Origin: Anodontia alba | Lineage: Eukaryota > Mollusca > Bivalvia > Lucinida > Lucinidae | Length of the DNA: 64,000 bases | NCBI GenBank assembly: GCA_964016985.1 | Contig: OZ024824.1 | Span: forward strand, 46,235,168-46,299,167 | Reading direction: 5' to 3' | Part shown: positions 42,930 through 52,669 of the stretch, piece by piece | Layout of the letters: the number at the start of each line of letters is the position of its first letter | How positions within the stretch are numbered: position 1 is the first letter of the stretch | The notes under the pieces: generated by a model | Told to the model about the DNA's origin: nothing | Databases searched by the model: none | The model's input: the letters and a program-made list of their open reading frames with translations, nothing else | Translations under genes and position numbers: made by a program

Positions 42930-43360
42930 GTTTATATACCCCCTGCAAAATGTGTTTGTGGTGGGTATACCATTTTTATGTTGTCTGTCCATCCATTATG
43001 CTTTGGTTTCTGAGTGGGGGTATTTAATCAGCACTATTTATTGATATTTCTTGTTTTGTTGTTGTTGTTTTTTTGTTTTTTTTACCAACTCTTTTACACT
43101 TTCTATCATATTCATCCAAAACATTCTGACAGTTATGCCAGAGCAAGGAAAATAATTTTAAAACACCTGCTTTTTTACGAAGTCTGTGTTCTGGTAAAAA
43201 AATACCCATTTCTCCACATTTTTGGAATGAGCATCAGTACCAAAAACTAAACCAAGTGACACCACATGGGTGCAGGGAGGTGGGTAGAAAATTCCACCCA
43301 TCCACTTTCCATCAGGAGTGCACATGTAATGAGTGAAAATTCTTTACTATTCTCCTGTTG
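42930..43360. other. Stretch without a supported gene
   Basis: T-rich with a GTTGTTGTTGTTT run near 43060. No exon recognised on either strand. Confidence 0.4.
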
Positions 43361-43365
43361 TTTCA

Positions 43366-43557
43366 TTAACCCTTGCCATGCTGAATAAATCAAGATGCCA
43401 TGCCCACTTCTAATTTTCAGCCAATCAGATGACTTGATCCAGATAATTGCTATAAATTCACATACTTAATGGCAAACAGTGCAGATCTGGATCAGTTGGC
43501 TTCTGGCTCTACACCGCAAAGGCAGGGTATATCCGGGTTCAGCAGGACAAGGGTTAA
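43366..43557 (-). mobile_element. PB1 miniature element
   Basis: TTAA-flanked inverted copy, TTAACCCTTGCCATGCTGAA to CAGCAGGACAAGGGTTAA. One core arm is shortened (GATCAGTTGGCTTCTGGC). Confidence 0.75.
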
Positions 43558-43735
43558 AATCAAGACATTTTTAAAAACTTTTTAAGCACTGCATTATGTA
43601 ATTTGACTGGCCTGTACACAGATACAGTCTTGTGCAGACAATCAGTTGATCTGATTCTATGAAATTACAAGACACAAACATAGGAAATGTCCTACACAGG
43701 CCAGTTGTTCATAGTTCTGTGAGCTTATTTAACCC

Positions 43736-43935
43736 TTAAGTGCCAATCACAACTACAGTAGATGGCAATTTTGATTTTTTCAGAGAAAACAAGTCTTGAC
43801 ATTTTATGTGAGTCATGTTTTTGGAAGGAGACAATTTACATGAAATGTCAGTCTATTTTTTTGGCAGAAAAACAAGAAAACTATTTTAAAACGTCAATGT
43901 CACCAATTTTTACCCAGCATGTTAAATATTAAACA
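43736..43935 (+). repeat. Hybrid of PB2 left half and PB3 right half
   Basis: Left: TTAACCCTTAAGTGCCAATC and AGAAAACAAGTCTTGACATT are PB2. Right: GGAGACAATTTACATGAAAT, AAGAAAACTATTTTAAAACG and TTTACCCAGCATGTTAAAT are PB3. The join falls at the central loop. Confidence 0.55.
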
Positions 43936-43963
43936 ATCAATCCAAGGTGAGATTAAGGAATGC

Positions 43964-44159
43964 ACATTTAATGTGCCAAGCAAAATTAATAGCAGATGAC
44001 ATTCTATTTTTTTTTTTTTTTTTTTTCAGGGAAAATAAGCCTTGATATTCAGATGATTCACATGAAATGTCATGACTTATTTTCTTTGAAAAATAAATAA
44101 ATACCCCGGTAAGTAAAAACGTTGTGTGCTGCTCTTGTGATTGTCACTTTAAGGGTTAA
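43964..44159 (+). mobile_element. PB2 miniature element
   Basis: The left end is decayed (TTTAATGTGCCAAGC). The right end CACTTTAAGGGTTAA is intact. A T-tract replaces part of the left arm. Confidence 0.65.
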
Positions 44160-44183
44160 TTTATGTGATAATGTATCTTTTAC

Positions 44184-44299
44184 CGGCTCTGGTTTACTCA
44201 AGCAGGTATGTTCCTGGTCCACATGCAACATGGAAATAAATAGTCCATTTTCATCTCTCACATCAGGACGTTTCACAAGATAATGATCTCCACTTCCTG
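44184..44299 (-). CDS. Exon candidate, predicted minus-strand gene
   Basis: 116 bases. Acceptor GATCTTTTAG (a second AG three bases on), donor GTAAAA. Translation GSGDHYLVKRPDVRDENGLF, then ISMLHVDQEHTCLSKPEP. Phase 0 at its end. The two leading bases complete the T left by 44437-44475 (giving Ser). One of the strongest exons here. Confidence 0.65.
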
Positions 44300-44436
44300 C
44301 TAAAAGATCTATTTTCAAGAACAATTTTCTTTGCCAGATTAAGAGAATAGTTTTATCAGAATTTTCCCTATTATAAACATTGATTTTTAATGATAAATAT
44401 GTAAAACAATATCTGATAATAGGCATAGAAAGATAC

Positions 44437-44475
44437 AAATTTTCTGTTTCACTTCAACATCAGTGAAGCAAGGAA
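44437..44475 (-). CDS. Exon candidate, predicted minus-strand gene
   Basis: 39 bases. Strong acceptor (TTTACTATTTCTCGCAG), donor GTATCT. Translation PCFTDVEVKQKI plus one base. It fits the start of 44184-44299. Confidence 0.5.
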
Positions 44476-44829
44476 CTGCGAGAAATAGTAAACAATTGTT
44501 TATGTTACTGAGACATGAAACCAGGATGCTAAAACTTTGCTTTAACATTGATCCACCTAGCTTCCAATGATTACATGTTGTTGCCAACATATGGCATAAG
44601 ACCCTTTTCTCACAATGTGCAGCTGTTGTTTTATTGTTTTGTTTTTTATTTGCTTGATCGTTTTTTTTTGTTTTTTTGTTTTTTTATTTGATGGTTGTTT
44701 TTTATCGCTACATAATGTGTTATTAACAAATGTTTTCAAACACACACAACAAAAAAATAACTATAAGATACAAATCTTTTGGAGATTTTTTTCAAGCACT
44801 ACAGGCTAAATTTTTCTTTTTAATTTTAG

Positions 44830-45047
44830 CCAATTTAAGTCCCAATCAGAATAAAGAAGTGCACAAATTAGTTTTACAGCTTCAAAGCTTAAAGACAAAA
44901 CTGAAAACTTCTACCACTGAAAATGACATTTTTGGCCAGCATGGATCAATTATTCAATTTCCATCTCCCCACCCCTATGCCCAACCCCACCCTCTACCTC
45001 AAATTATATATCAAGAAAATTCCCTAGAAACAGGACTCAACATTTAG
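44830..45047 (+). CDS. Plus-strand 3'-terminal exon candidate
   Basis: 218 bases after a strong acceptor (TTTTTCTTTTTAATTTTAG), ending with TAG at 45045-45047. Translation has a coiled-coil-like stretch (QNKEVHKLVLQLQSLKTKL), then IFGQHGSIIQFPSPHPYAQ and a C-terminus QENSLETGLNI. Composition and the natural stop favour a real last exon. Upstream exons would lie among the minus-strand ones. A mariner is inserted 126 bases downstream, possibly in its 3' untranslated region. Family unknown. Confidence 0.45.
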
Positions 45048-45074
45048 GCCAAGGCAAAGCGGTTCTTGAACGTA

Positions 45075-45142
45075 GATGCAGACAGTACAGACCCTGATCA
45101 GATGCTACATCTGTGCAGTCTGATCAGGGTCTTTCCTGTCTG
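45075..45142. repeat. Isolated core hairpin
   Basis: GACAGTACAGACCCTGATCA and TGATCAGGGTCTTTCCTGTC around GATGCTACATCTGTGCAGTC. Confidence 0.55.
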
Positions 45143-45173
45143 CTTACAGAATCATATAGTACCATAGAATGTA

Positions 45174-46512
45174 CGAGGGATGTTCGAAATGAATGCTTAT
45201 TTCTATCTGGAGACTTCAAATTTCAAGTTAGCCCAAAAGTACTCATTTCATGCCCTCGAAGTACTCCCTGTGGCTAGAAATGCAAAGTTTCAGCCGATGT
45301 ATCCACTTCTTGAAGGCGTCACAGTACGCTGATTTGGGCACAATAATAAGGTACTGATGAATGGCAGATCCAAGTGCCTGTCGGGACTGGTATTTCCGCC
45401 CAGCAAGGAATGCTTTCAATTTCGGAAACAAAAAGAAATCACATGGGGCAAGGTCTGGGGAATACGGGAGGTGAGGCAAAACAGTTACTTTTTCTTTCTT
45501 CAAAAACGCCGTAACTATTGCGGAGGTATGAGCTGGGGCATTGTCATGTAGAAGACGGGCATGTTTAAAACCAGTGGCAGGGCGTCGTTTCTGATAATAC
45601 TTTTTCAGTTTCTTCAGTACTACCTCTTTGTAGTACTTTCCGGTGATGCTTTTGCCCTTTTTCACTGGCACTTTTACTGCGACTCCTTCACCAGAGAAGA
45701 AGATTGCATACAAAACCTTCTTTGTACTCAAAGAACGTTTGGCAATTATTGGGCGTTTGCTGTGTTTAGTGGCCCAGATCTTATTGTTAACCTTTCTGAC
45801 GGGCTCAAAATAATGGACCCAGGTTTCATCACCTGTAACGACATTGGCAAACTGCTTTTTGTCATATTTTGGAAACATTTGAAGCAGCTTTTTGGCCACT
45901 TTAACCTGTTGCCTCTTTTGCTCGTCAGTCAACAGATGTGGCACCCATCTAGCAGAAATCTTTCTGACTTTCAAATGCTTCTTCAAAATAAGGTGAACCG
46001 TTGACAGTGATATGCCTACCTTTTGTGCAATATCACGAACTGTAAATCTGGCATCTCCTTCAATGATTTCCTTTATTTTGGAAACGAATTCTTTACGAGA
46101 TGCAGATTTTGGCCTACCTGATTTCGGTGCATTTTTGATGGACTCTACACCAGACTCAAATTTCTTTTTCCACTGCCGAACTGTGTCATAAGACACACAA
46201 GAAGGTCCAAAAGCAGTAGAAAATTCAGTCATCAGCTTCTTCAAAGAACAACCAAGTTTTGAGCGAGCTTTGATGTAAGCCCGTATTTCATCTTTTTTGT
46301 CGACACTTCTACCAACCATTTTTACTGCAGTGGTCAATGACTGCGTGTATTCAAATGGCAAATTTTATGTCTTACACTTAGTCTAACATGTACATTTATA
46401 TACCATTGTGTAGATATTGAATAGCCCTATACAGGTATGTATTGGTTTTTATCGTGCCCCACGTGGATATCGAGCTAGAGGACAATAAGCAATTCATTTC
46501 GAACATCCCTCG
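45174..46512 (-). mobile_element. Mariner element, intact copy 2
   Basis: Flanked by TA (45172-45173 and 46513-46514). The 21-base ends CGAGGGATGTTCGAAATGAA(T) at 45174-45194 and 46492-46512 are exact inverted repeats, with a further GCTT match after a one-base indel. Length 1339. It contains one uninterrupted transposase gene, as expected of a recent insertion. Confidence 0.92.
45243..46361 (-). CDS. Mariner transposase, full length (DD34D)
   Basis: 372 codons; the second ATG at 46319 (MVGRSVDKKDEI) gives 358 and is the more usual start for the family. Two helix-turn-helix regions cover about residues 20-130 (SYDTVRQWKKKFE, VGISLSTVHLILKKHLKV), then the RWVPHLLTDEQ linker motif. Catalytic motifs are GDETWVHYFEP (first Asp), LLHDNAPAHT (second Asp) and PYSPDLAPCDFFLFPKLK (third Asp), with 34 residues between the second and third Asp. 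It would bind the terminal repeats and cut and paste at TA. No frameshift or stop is present and all three acidic residues are kept, so activity is plausible but not shown. It is distinct from copy 1 in both sequence and ends. Confidence 0.93.
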   Translation of the reverse strand: MPFEYTQSLTTAVKMVGRSVDKKDEIRAYIKARSKLGCSLKKLMTEFSTAFGPSCVSYDTVRQWKKKFESGVESIKNAPKSGRPKSASRKEFVSKIKEIIEGDARFTVRDIAQKVGISLSTVHLILKKHLKVRKISARWVPHLLTDEQKRQQVKVAKKLLQMFPKYDKKQFANVVTGDETWVHYFEPVRKVNNKIWATKHSKRPIIAKRSLSTKKVLYAIFFSGEGVAVKVPVKKGKSITGKYYKEVVLKKLKKYYQKRRPATGFKHARLLHDNAPAHTSAIVTAFLKKEKVTVLPHLPYSPDLAPCDFFLFPKLKAFLAGRKYQSRQALGSAIHQYLIIVPKSAYCDAFKKWIHRLKLCISSHREYFEGMK

Positions 46513-46594
46513 TATCAATGGCGAGCAAAATTTAATGTTCTGACGAGTGAGTATGCAGATTGCCCATTTCATAAGAATCACTCCTAAATAAATA

Positions 46595-48450
46595 AACAAG
46601 AGGGCCAAGATGGCCCTGTACACTCACCTGATAACCAGATAAATTGGATTTTCGGTTCAGGAGAAGTGTAAAATAGATTTCCAAGACAGCGGCCATGGTG
46701 CCATCTTGGATTTCTGATCAGAATGATTTTAGCTCTTTTTTACCTATAAGTCACCCAGATGCTTCCTACCAAGTTTGGAGTCAGCTGGCCTTTTGGTTCA
46801 GGAGAAGAAGCGAAAAATACTTTTTTTTTAGATGGCAGCTATGGTGGGCATCTTGGATTTCCGATCAGAATGATTTTAGCTATTATGACCTCAAGTTTCA
46901 AGACAATCAGCCTTTGTTTCAGGAGAAGAAGCGAAAAATAGATTTTCAAGATGACAGCCATCTTGGATCTCCCATCAGAACAATTTTAGCTATTTTTTAA
47001 GTACAAGTCACCCCGATGCTTCCTACCAAATTTCATGTCAATTGGTCTTACAGTTCAGGAGAAGAAGCTAAAGATAGATTTTTAAACATGGCGACCATGG
47101 CGGCCATCTTGGATTTCCTATCTGAACAATTTTAGCTACTACTGATGTACAAGTCACCCCTATGCTTCCTACCAAGTTTTAAATCAATTCCCCTTTCGGA
47201 GCAAAATACAGATTTTCAAGATGGTGGCCATGGTGGCCATCTTGGATTTCTGATCGGAACGATTTTAGCTGTTTTTATCTACAAGTCACCCTGATGTTTC
47301 CTACCAAGTTTCAAGTCAACTGGCCTTTCGGTTCAGGAGAAGAAGCAAAAAATAGATTTTCAAGATGGTGGCCATCTTCGATTTCCGATCAGAATGATTT
47401 TTAACTATTTTTGATCTACGTCACCCCGATGCTTCCTACCTAGTTTCGAGTCAATTGGCGTTTTGGTTCAGGAGAGGATGGGAAAAATACATTTTCAAGC
47501 TGACCACTACGGTGGCCATCTTGGATTTCCGATGGGAATGATTTTAGCTATTTTTGATCTACAAGTCACCTCATGCATCCTATCGAGTTACAAGTCAAGT
47601 GGCCCTTCGGTTCAGGAGAAGAAGCAAAAAATAGATTTTCAAGAGGGTGCAATGGCGGTCATCTTGGATATCCGATTAGAATGATTTTAGCTATTTTTGA
47701 TCCACAAGTCACCGCGATGCTTCCCACCAAGTTTAAAGTCAATTGGCCTTCTGGTTCAGGAGAAGAAGCAAAAATAGACTTTCAATATGGTGGCCATCTT
47801 GGAATTCGGATCAGAACAATTTTAGCTATTTATGATCTACAAGTCACCCCAATGCTTCCTACCAAGTTTCAAGTCAACTGGCCTTTGGGTTCAGGAGAAG
47901 AAGCAAAAAATAGATTTTCAAGATGGCCACCACAACGGTCATCTTGGATTTTGGATCGGAATGATTTTGGCTATTTTTGATCTACAAGTCACCCCAATGC
48001 TTCCAACCAAGTTTCATTTCGATTCAATTGGCCTTCTGGTTCAGGAGAAGAAGCAAAAAATAGACTTTCAAGATGGCCACCACGGCTGCCATCTTGGACT
48101 TCCAATCAGAACGATTTTAGCTCTTTTTGATCTACAAGTCACCCCGATGCTTCCTACCAAGTTTCAAGTCAATTGGCTTTTTGGTTCAGGAGGAGAAGCG
48201 AAAAATAGATTTTCAAGGAGGGATATGGCGGCCATCTTGGATTTCCAATCGGAATGATTTTAGCTATGTTTGATCTACAAGTCACCACGATGCTTCCTAC
48301 CAAGTTTCCAGTCAATTGGCCCAGGGGTGTAGGAAAAATAGGCTTTTAAATCAAACTGTTGATGCCGCACGACGCACAAAGCATGATGCACGACGGACAT
48401 TGACTGATCACAATAACTCACCTTGAGCACTTCATGCTCAGGTGAGCTAA
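46595..48450 (+). mobile_element. Block C: tandem array, about 145-base units
   Basis: The left boundary AACAAGAGGGCCAAGATGGC precedes ACTCACCTGA; the right boundary TCAGGTGAGC lies at 48438-48447. About a dozen units: TTTTCAAGATGGTGGCCATC, TTGGATTTCCGATCAGAATG, ATTTTAGCTATTTTTGATCT, ACAAGTCACCCCGATGCTTC, CTACCAAGTTTCAAGTCAAT, TGGTTCAGGAGAAGAAGC. Repetitive open frames are by-products. Confidence 0.75.
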
Positions 48451-50030
48451 TAAACAAGAGGTCCATGATGACCCTGCATATCTCATCTGAGTATCACAGC
48501 ACTTAGAGAACCTGACCTAGAAAAGATTCATGATGATTATATTAACAAGACAATGTAGCATGCCTAATGGCTGTAAAATATAGGTTAAGGTCTTTATTGT
48601 ATTGTGTTGGGATTTAATGACACATCAACCCTTGTGGGTCCATTATGTGTTGTCTCCCAGAGAAAGGGAGAAAAGAGATAGAAGAGATAGTTGAAGAGAT
48701 GAAAGAGAGGAACAGGGAAGAAAGAGGAACAGGAATGAAAGTGAAGAAACAGAAGAAATAAAAACATTCCCCCTCAACCCTTACCTGGTACAAGGATAGC
48801 AGGTCTTGCCCAACTGTAAGCCAATATCAGTTGGATGCTCCAGTGACTTAAGATACTTAACACCTTCGCACCACCCGACCATCCCCATAGGTCAAGGTCA
48901 AATATGGATGTCTGCACTCAAGAGGACATGCTAAGATGTATGCACATGCCAAGTATCACTGGCTGTAGGACCAATATAGTTGCTAAGAAACTGACATAAA
49001 TAGGAATACTTAAGAAAGTCATTGGACCATGAAATATAGGTCATAAGTGACCCAGTATCAAGCTTGACCTATAGATCATCAAGACAAAGATTTTGGGCAA
49101 GACTCATGATGATCACTTCAAAAATGTGACCTGGAGTGTTAACAAGGTTTTCCTTTGATTTAGCCTAGTGACCTAGTTTTTGACCCCAAGTGACCCAGTT
49201 TAAAACTTGAAATAGAAATCATCAAGACAAACAGTTTGAGCAATATTCAGGATGATTACTTAAAAATGTGACCTTTGGAGTGTTAACAAGATTTCTCTTT
49301 GATTCAGCCTGGTGACCTAGTTTTTGACCACCAGTGAGCCAGTTTCAAATTTGACTCAGAAATCATCAAGGTACACATTTTGAGCAAGATTCATGATGAT
49401 TACTTAAAAAATATGACCACTGGAGTGTAAACAAATTTTTTCTTTGAGTCGACCTGTTGACTTATAGTTTTTGACCCCCAGTGACCCAGTTTCAAACATG
49501 ACTTAGAGGTCATCAAGACAAACATTTTGAGCAAGATTCATGATGATTACTTCAAAAATGTGACCTCTAGAGTGTAACAAGGTTTTCCTTTGATTTGGCC
49601 TGGTGACCTAGTTTTTGACCCCGTGATCCAGTTTTGAATCTGACCTTGAAATTATCAAGGCAAACATTTTGAGCAAGATTCATGATTATTACTTCAAAAA
49701 TGTGACCTCTAGAGTGTTAACAAGTTTTTCCTTTAATTTGACCTGGTGACCTAATTTTTTATTCCAAATGACCCCGTTTCAATGCTACCCTAGATTTCAC
49801 AGGGGCAAACATTCTAAGCAAGTTTCATTAAGATTGGGTCAAAACTGTGACCTCTAGAGTGTCATCATCATCATATCATAATCAGATTTTTGATTAACGT
49901 GCAGGTACAGGGGCAACATCCACATCAGTGGGCCCCCGTCCAGATAGCTATTCTGTTGACGACGGATGAGGCACAATGGATGATGATGGAAAATGGACAG
50001 AGGGTGATCGCATTTGATCAGGTGAGCTAA
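48451..50030 (+). mobile_element. Block D: tandem array, about 150-base units
   Basis: Begins immediately after Block C with TAAACAAGAGGTCCATGATG and a decayed TCTCATCTGA. Ends GATCAGGTGAGC then TAAAAA. Units contain GTGACCTCTAGAGTGTTAAC, AAGGTTTTCCTTTGATTTGG, CCTGGTGACCTAGTTTTTGA, CCCAGTTTCAAA, AAACATTTTGAGCAAGATTC. It carries an inserted repeat at about 48593-48885. Confidence 0.7.
48593..48885. repeat. Repeat inserted in Block D
   Basis: GGGATTTAATGACACATCAA then CCCTTGTGGGTC, an A/G-rich AGAGATAGAAGAGATAG stretch and GTTGGATGCTCCAGTGAC interrupt the array between two AGGTCAAGGTC-type segments. The leading part recurs at 40660 and 60720. Confidence 0.5.
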
Positions 50031-50074
50031 AAAAAAAAAAAAAAAATGTATAAAAAAAAAAGAAAAAAAGAGCA

Positions 50075-50760
50075 AGTGTGTATCTTACATCAAACACTTA
50101 CCCACTGACCTGTGCCACAACCTAAGTTAGCGAAAAATTTCTACGTTTCTGATTTTGACTGTTTCTGATCTTGAGCTTTGGTCTGCAGTAGGATGATGTA
50201 AACTGATCTGTATCTATCATACAGCAATGCTAATTAAATCACATATCAATAACTTAATGTGAATACATGTATTTAGTTATAAAGGCAAAGAGAAAGCAAA
50301 AAAGAATTTATGGTCAGCAGTAGCAGCAAGATAATGTCTACTGATATGTATATTGATATGTATAGATCCTGTAGTAATATTAGCCAAATACCAGCAAGTT
50401 TAAGTCAAACAAACTTACCACAAACTTAAACACAAATGTTAACAACAATTTCTAAGTATGTGACCTTGGACTTTAGTCAGCAGCAGCAACAGCAGCAAGA
50501 TAATGTCAACTGAAATGTAAAGCTCCAGTAGTAATAGTAACCATGGAAATATCAACAACTTCAAATGAAGACTTTCAGAAATACAAGCAAAGGGACAGAC
50601 CGATATCTGGATGGAAGGGTGGACAAATGGATGGAATAGCAAAAACTATATACCCCCTTACATACTCCATATGTCAGGGATATAAAAAAGGAACTAACTT
50701 TCAAGTTGACCTTCATGAAATCAATTCAAATTAAGCTTGCAGGTGTTTTCTTTGATTAGA
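50075..50760. other. Stretch without a supported gene
   Basis: Holds two diverged copies of an AGCAGCAAGATAATGTC, GTAGTAATA segment (about 50315 and 50478). The open frames are low-complexity products of the CAG-type run. Confidence 0.4.
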
Positions 50761-51003
50761 TTTTCAAAATTTTACTTTGAAAGATCAGGGTTTTCAAGCC
50801 TTTAAGAAAAAGCAAGTCTTGTTTGTAGAAAAAAGCTAGCCAATTTCGGTAACACCTGGGGTTAATTCAGAGAGCAAAGTAGAATACCTTTAAAACAAAT
50901 AGTGATCCAAATTTGATTAGGATCCAACAATTGCTTTGATTACTATCTAACTACAGCTTTGTATAGATGAACAATTAATGGGAGCATTCACAAATTTTCC
51001 CAC

Positions 51004-51075
51004 CATGTGATATTTCAATATCAAAAATAGTATTAATGTCAGATAGGCGAAAATGATATTGCCAAAATAGTTAAA
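51004..51075 (-). CDS. Exon candidate, possible membrane segment
   Basis: 72 bases, phase 0 at both ends. Very strong acceptor (CTTCTTTTATTTTACAG), donor GTGGGA. Translation FNYFGNIIFAYLTLILFLIL then KYHM, about 20 hydrophobic residues. AT-rich DNA gives such segments by chance, so confidence rests on the splice sites. It may belong to the minus-strand gene or to a neighbour. Confidence 0.4.
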
Positions 51076-51079
51076 CTGT

Positions 51080-51450
51080 AAAATAAAAGAAGCTTTATTT
51101 AAAATCAACCTGACAATTATCATCCGTTAAAATCGTCAATCTCTTTCTTTTGAAAGTTTGAATGTTTCAATATTCTGTCTAATTCAAAAAGAAGAATCTG
51201 AAACATGAAGTAACATGAATGTTGGTTTGTAACGCTTAATTTGTGGCACATCATAAGACAATGAACTAATCGTAGATGCTCGTTAGTTAGTGATTATATC
51301 ACCAATTCTCCCACCTTTCTTTATACACAGTCATTGAAATAAGGGCAACATCGAGGATAGTTTTACAACTCAAAACTCAACTGTACCGAATTAAAAAAAA
51401 GACCTTATAACATAAAACAAACAGTGAAAATACAGACCAGACTTAGTGTA
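51080..51450. other. Intron-like stretch
   Basis: No repeat or exon recognised. Confidence 0.4.
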
Positions 51451-51457
51451 TGCTCAC

Positions 51458-51526
51458 CTTGACCAGTCTTTGTAGTTAGTCTGCACATCTAAGATGTATA
51501 TATTCAGTGGTGTGACAATAATCAAA
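51458..51526 (-). CDS. Exon candidate, minus strand
   Basis: 69 bases. Acceptor CTGTGCATACACACAG, excellent donor GTGAGC. Translation LIIVTPLNIYILDVQTNYKD then WS, alternating hydrophobic strands as in a beta-sheet or propeller repeat. It begins with one base and ends with two bases of split codons. This is the most upstream exon I can support for the minus-strand gene. Confidence 0.6.
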
Positions 51527-51714
51527 CTGTGTGTATGCACAGGATAGTCAAAGTGTACATGGTTTCAATCAGCAAGATAAGTGTGGTTTTGTCCCAATGT
51601 ATCTTATAATTATGACTAATATTGAAACATTGTAGCAAGCTGTGAGAAAAATGATGACAATGTCAGGAAAAACTTTGATTTGATAGTTATGATAAGTCAA
51701 AAAATAAGATAAGT

Positions 51715-51928
51715 TCAACCCTAAAAGTGCTGAACACAACTGCAGCAGATGACATTTTGATTTTTTTTTTTTTTTTGGCAATTTTCAGAGAAAATAAGAC
51801 CAAGATTTCATGTGAATTGTCTGCTAGGCAGACAATTCACATGAAATGCTAAGTCTTATTTTCTCTGAAAATTAATACAAGAAAAATTAGAATGTCATCC
51901 GCTACAAGTTTTCTTAGTGCTTTAAAAA
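51715..51928 (+). repeat. PB2 miniature element
   Basis: AACCCTAAAAGTGCTGAAC left end. The central palindrome GTGAATTGTCTGCTAGGCAG / ACAATTCACATGAAATGC is perfect. The right end is decayed (GCTTTAAAAAATC). Confidence 0.65.
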
Positions 51929-52445
51929 ATCAGACAGCTACAATAGAGCCCTTACTGCATTATGTGGACACTGAACAATTAAGGTCCTGATCTGCCTGCT
52001 CATTCATACAGTTTGATCAGAGCGTTTGTTTTTGCTTACAGATTCATTGGATACTATAGAATACACTGACAGAGAAGGCTCTGATCAAACTGTGATGTGC
52101 AGACCGATATGGGCCTTTGCTGTTTGCACATGATAAGGCCCTTTTCTCATGCTTACTCAGACACAGAAGATAGTACTCCAGAAATTAGAAACCTTACAAA
52201 AGGATCAAATCATCAGTGAACATAGTTAAGCCAAAACTGGGGTTTTCTTGTATTTGAACAATAGAGCTACACTTGAACCATCACATTCCTACACAGTCTG
52301 ATCAGTGCCTTCTCTTTATTGCCAGCAAACTTGGTACGGTGAATAAGAACAGTTGTGATCAATCTGTGCAGAATCTGGAGCACTGCTGTTTGCTTGTGAG
52401 CTAGGAATCCTTTTTTCTGCGAGACAACTCTAATGAATCAGGCTG

Positions 52446-52660
52446 TTAACCCTTAAAGTGCCAATTACAACTGCAGCAGACAACTATTTCTTTTATTTTT
52501 TTTTTATTTTTCAGAGAAAATAAGTCTTGACATTTCATGTGAATCATCTGCTTGGCAGATGATTCACATGAAATGTCAAGACCTGTTTTCTCTGAAAAAT
52601 AAAAAAAAAAAAAATTGAATGTCGTCTGCTACAAATTTTGCTTGGCGCTTTAAGGGTTAA
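52446..52660 (+). mobile_element. PB2 miniature element
   Basis: Complete TTAA-flanked copy, TTAACCCTTAAAGTGCCAAT to GCGCTTTAAGGGTTAA. The long palindrome CATTTCATGTGAATCATCTG / CAGATGATTCACATGAAATG gives a near-perfect foldback. Confidence 0.8.
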
Positions 52661-52669
52661 CTGAGTTTC

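Larger units (their letters stand above)
1114..51526 (-). other. Predicted large multi-exon host gene (family unassigned)
   Basis: This is the span of the minus-strand exon candidates listed individually below. What is seen: short open segments with GT donors, AG acceptors and protein-like translations. Intron phase is consistent in the runs 44437>44184>42627>39748>39343>38584>38486>38314, 29183>28869, 22570>15011, 13850>5429>4855 and 2413>1920>1114. Gaps in phase show that some exons are missing. The predicted protein has hydrophobic helical stretches, one putative membrane segment (51004) and a short coiled-coil-like piece (15011). No family was recognised. The first (51004, 51458) and last parts could belong to different genes. 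No start or stop codon was found in the window. Confidence 0.5.

Noticed and set aside
45561..46004. 147-codon plus-strand frame
   Set aside because: It is the antisense shadow of the intact mariner transposase.
47463..48257. Several plus-strand frames of 70-140 codons
   Set aside because: They are products of the Block C repeat unit (recurrent FGSGEEAKNRFS readings).
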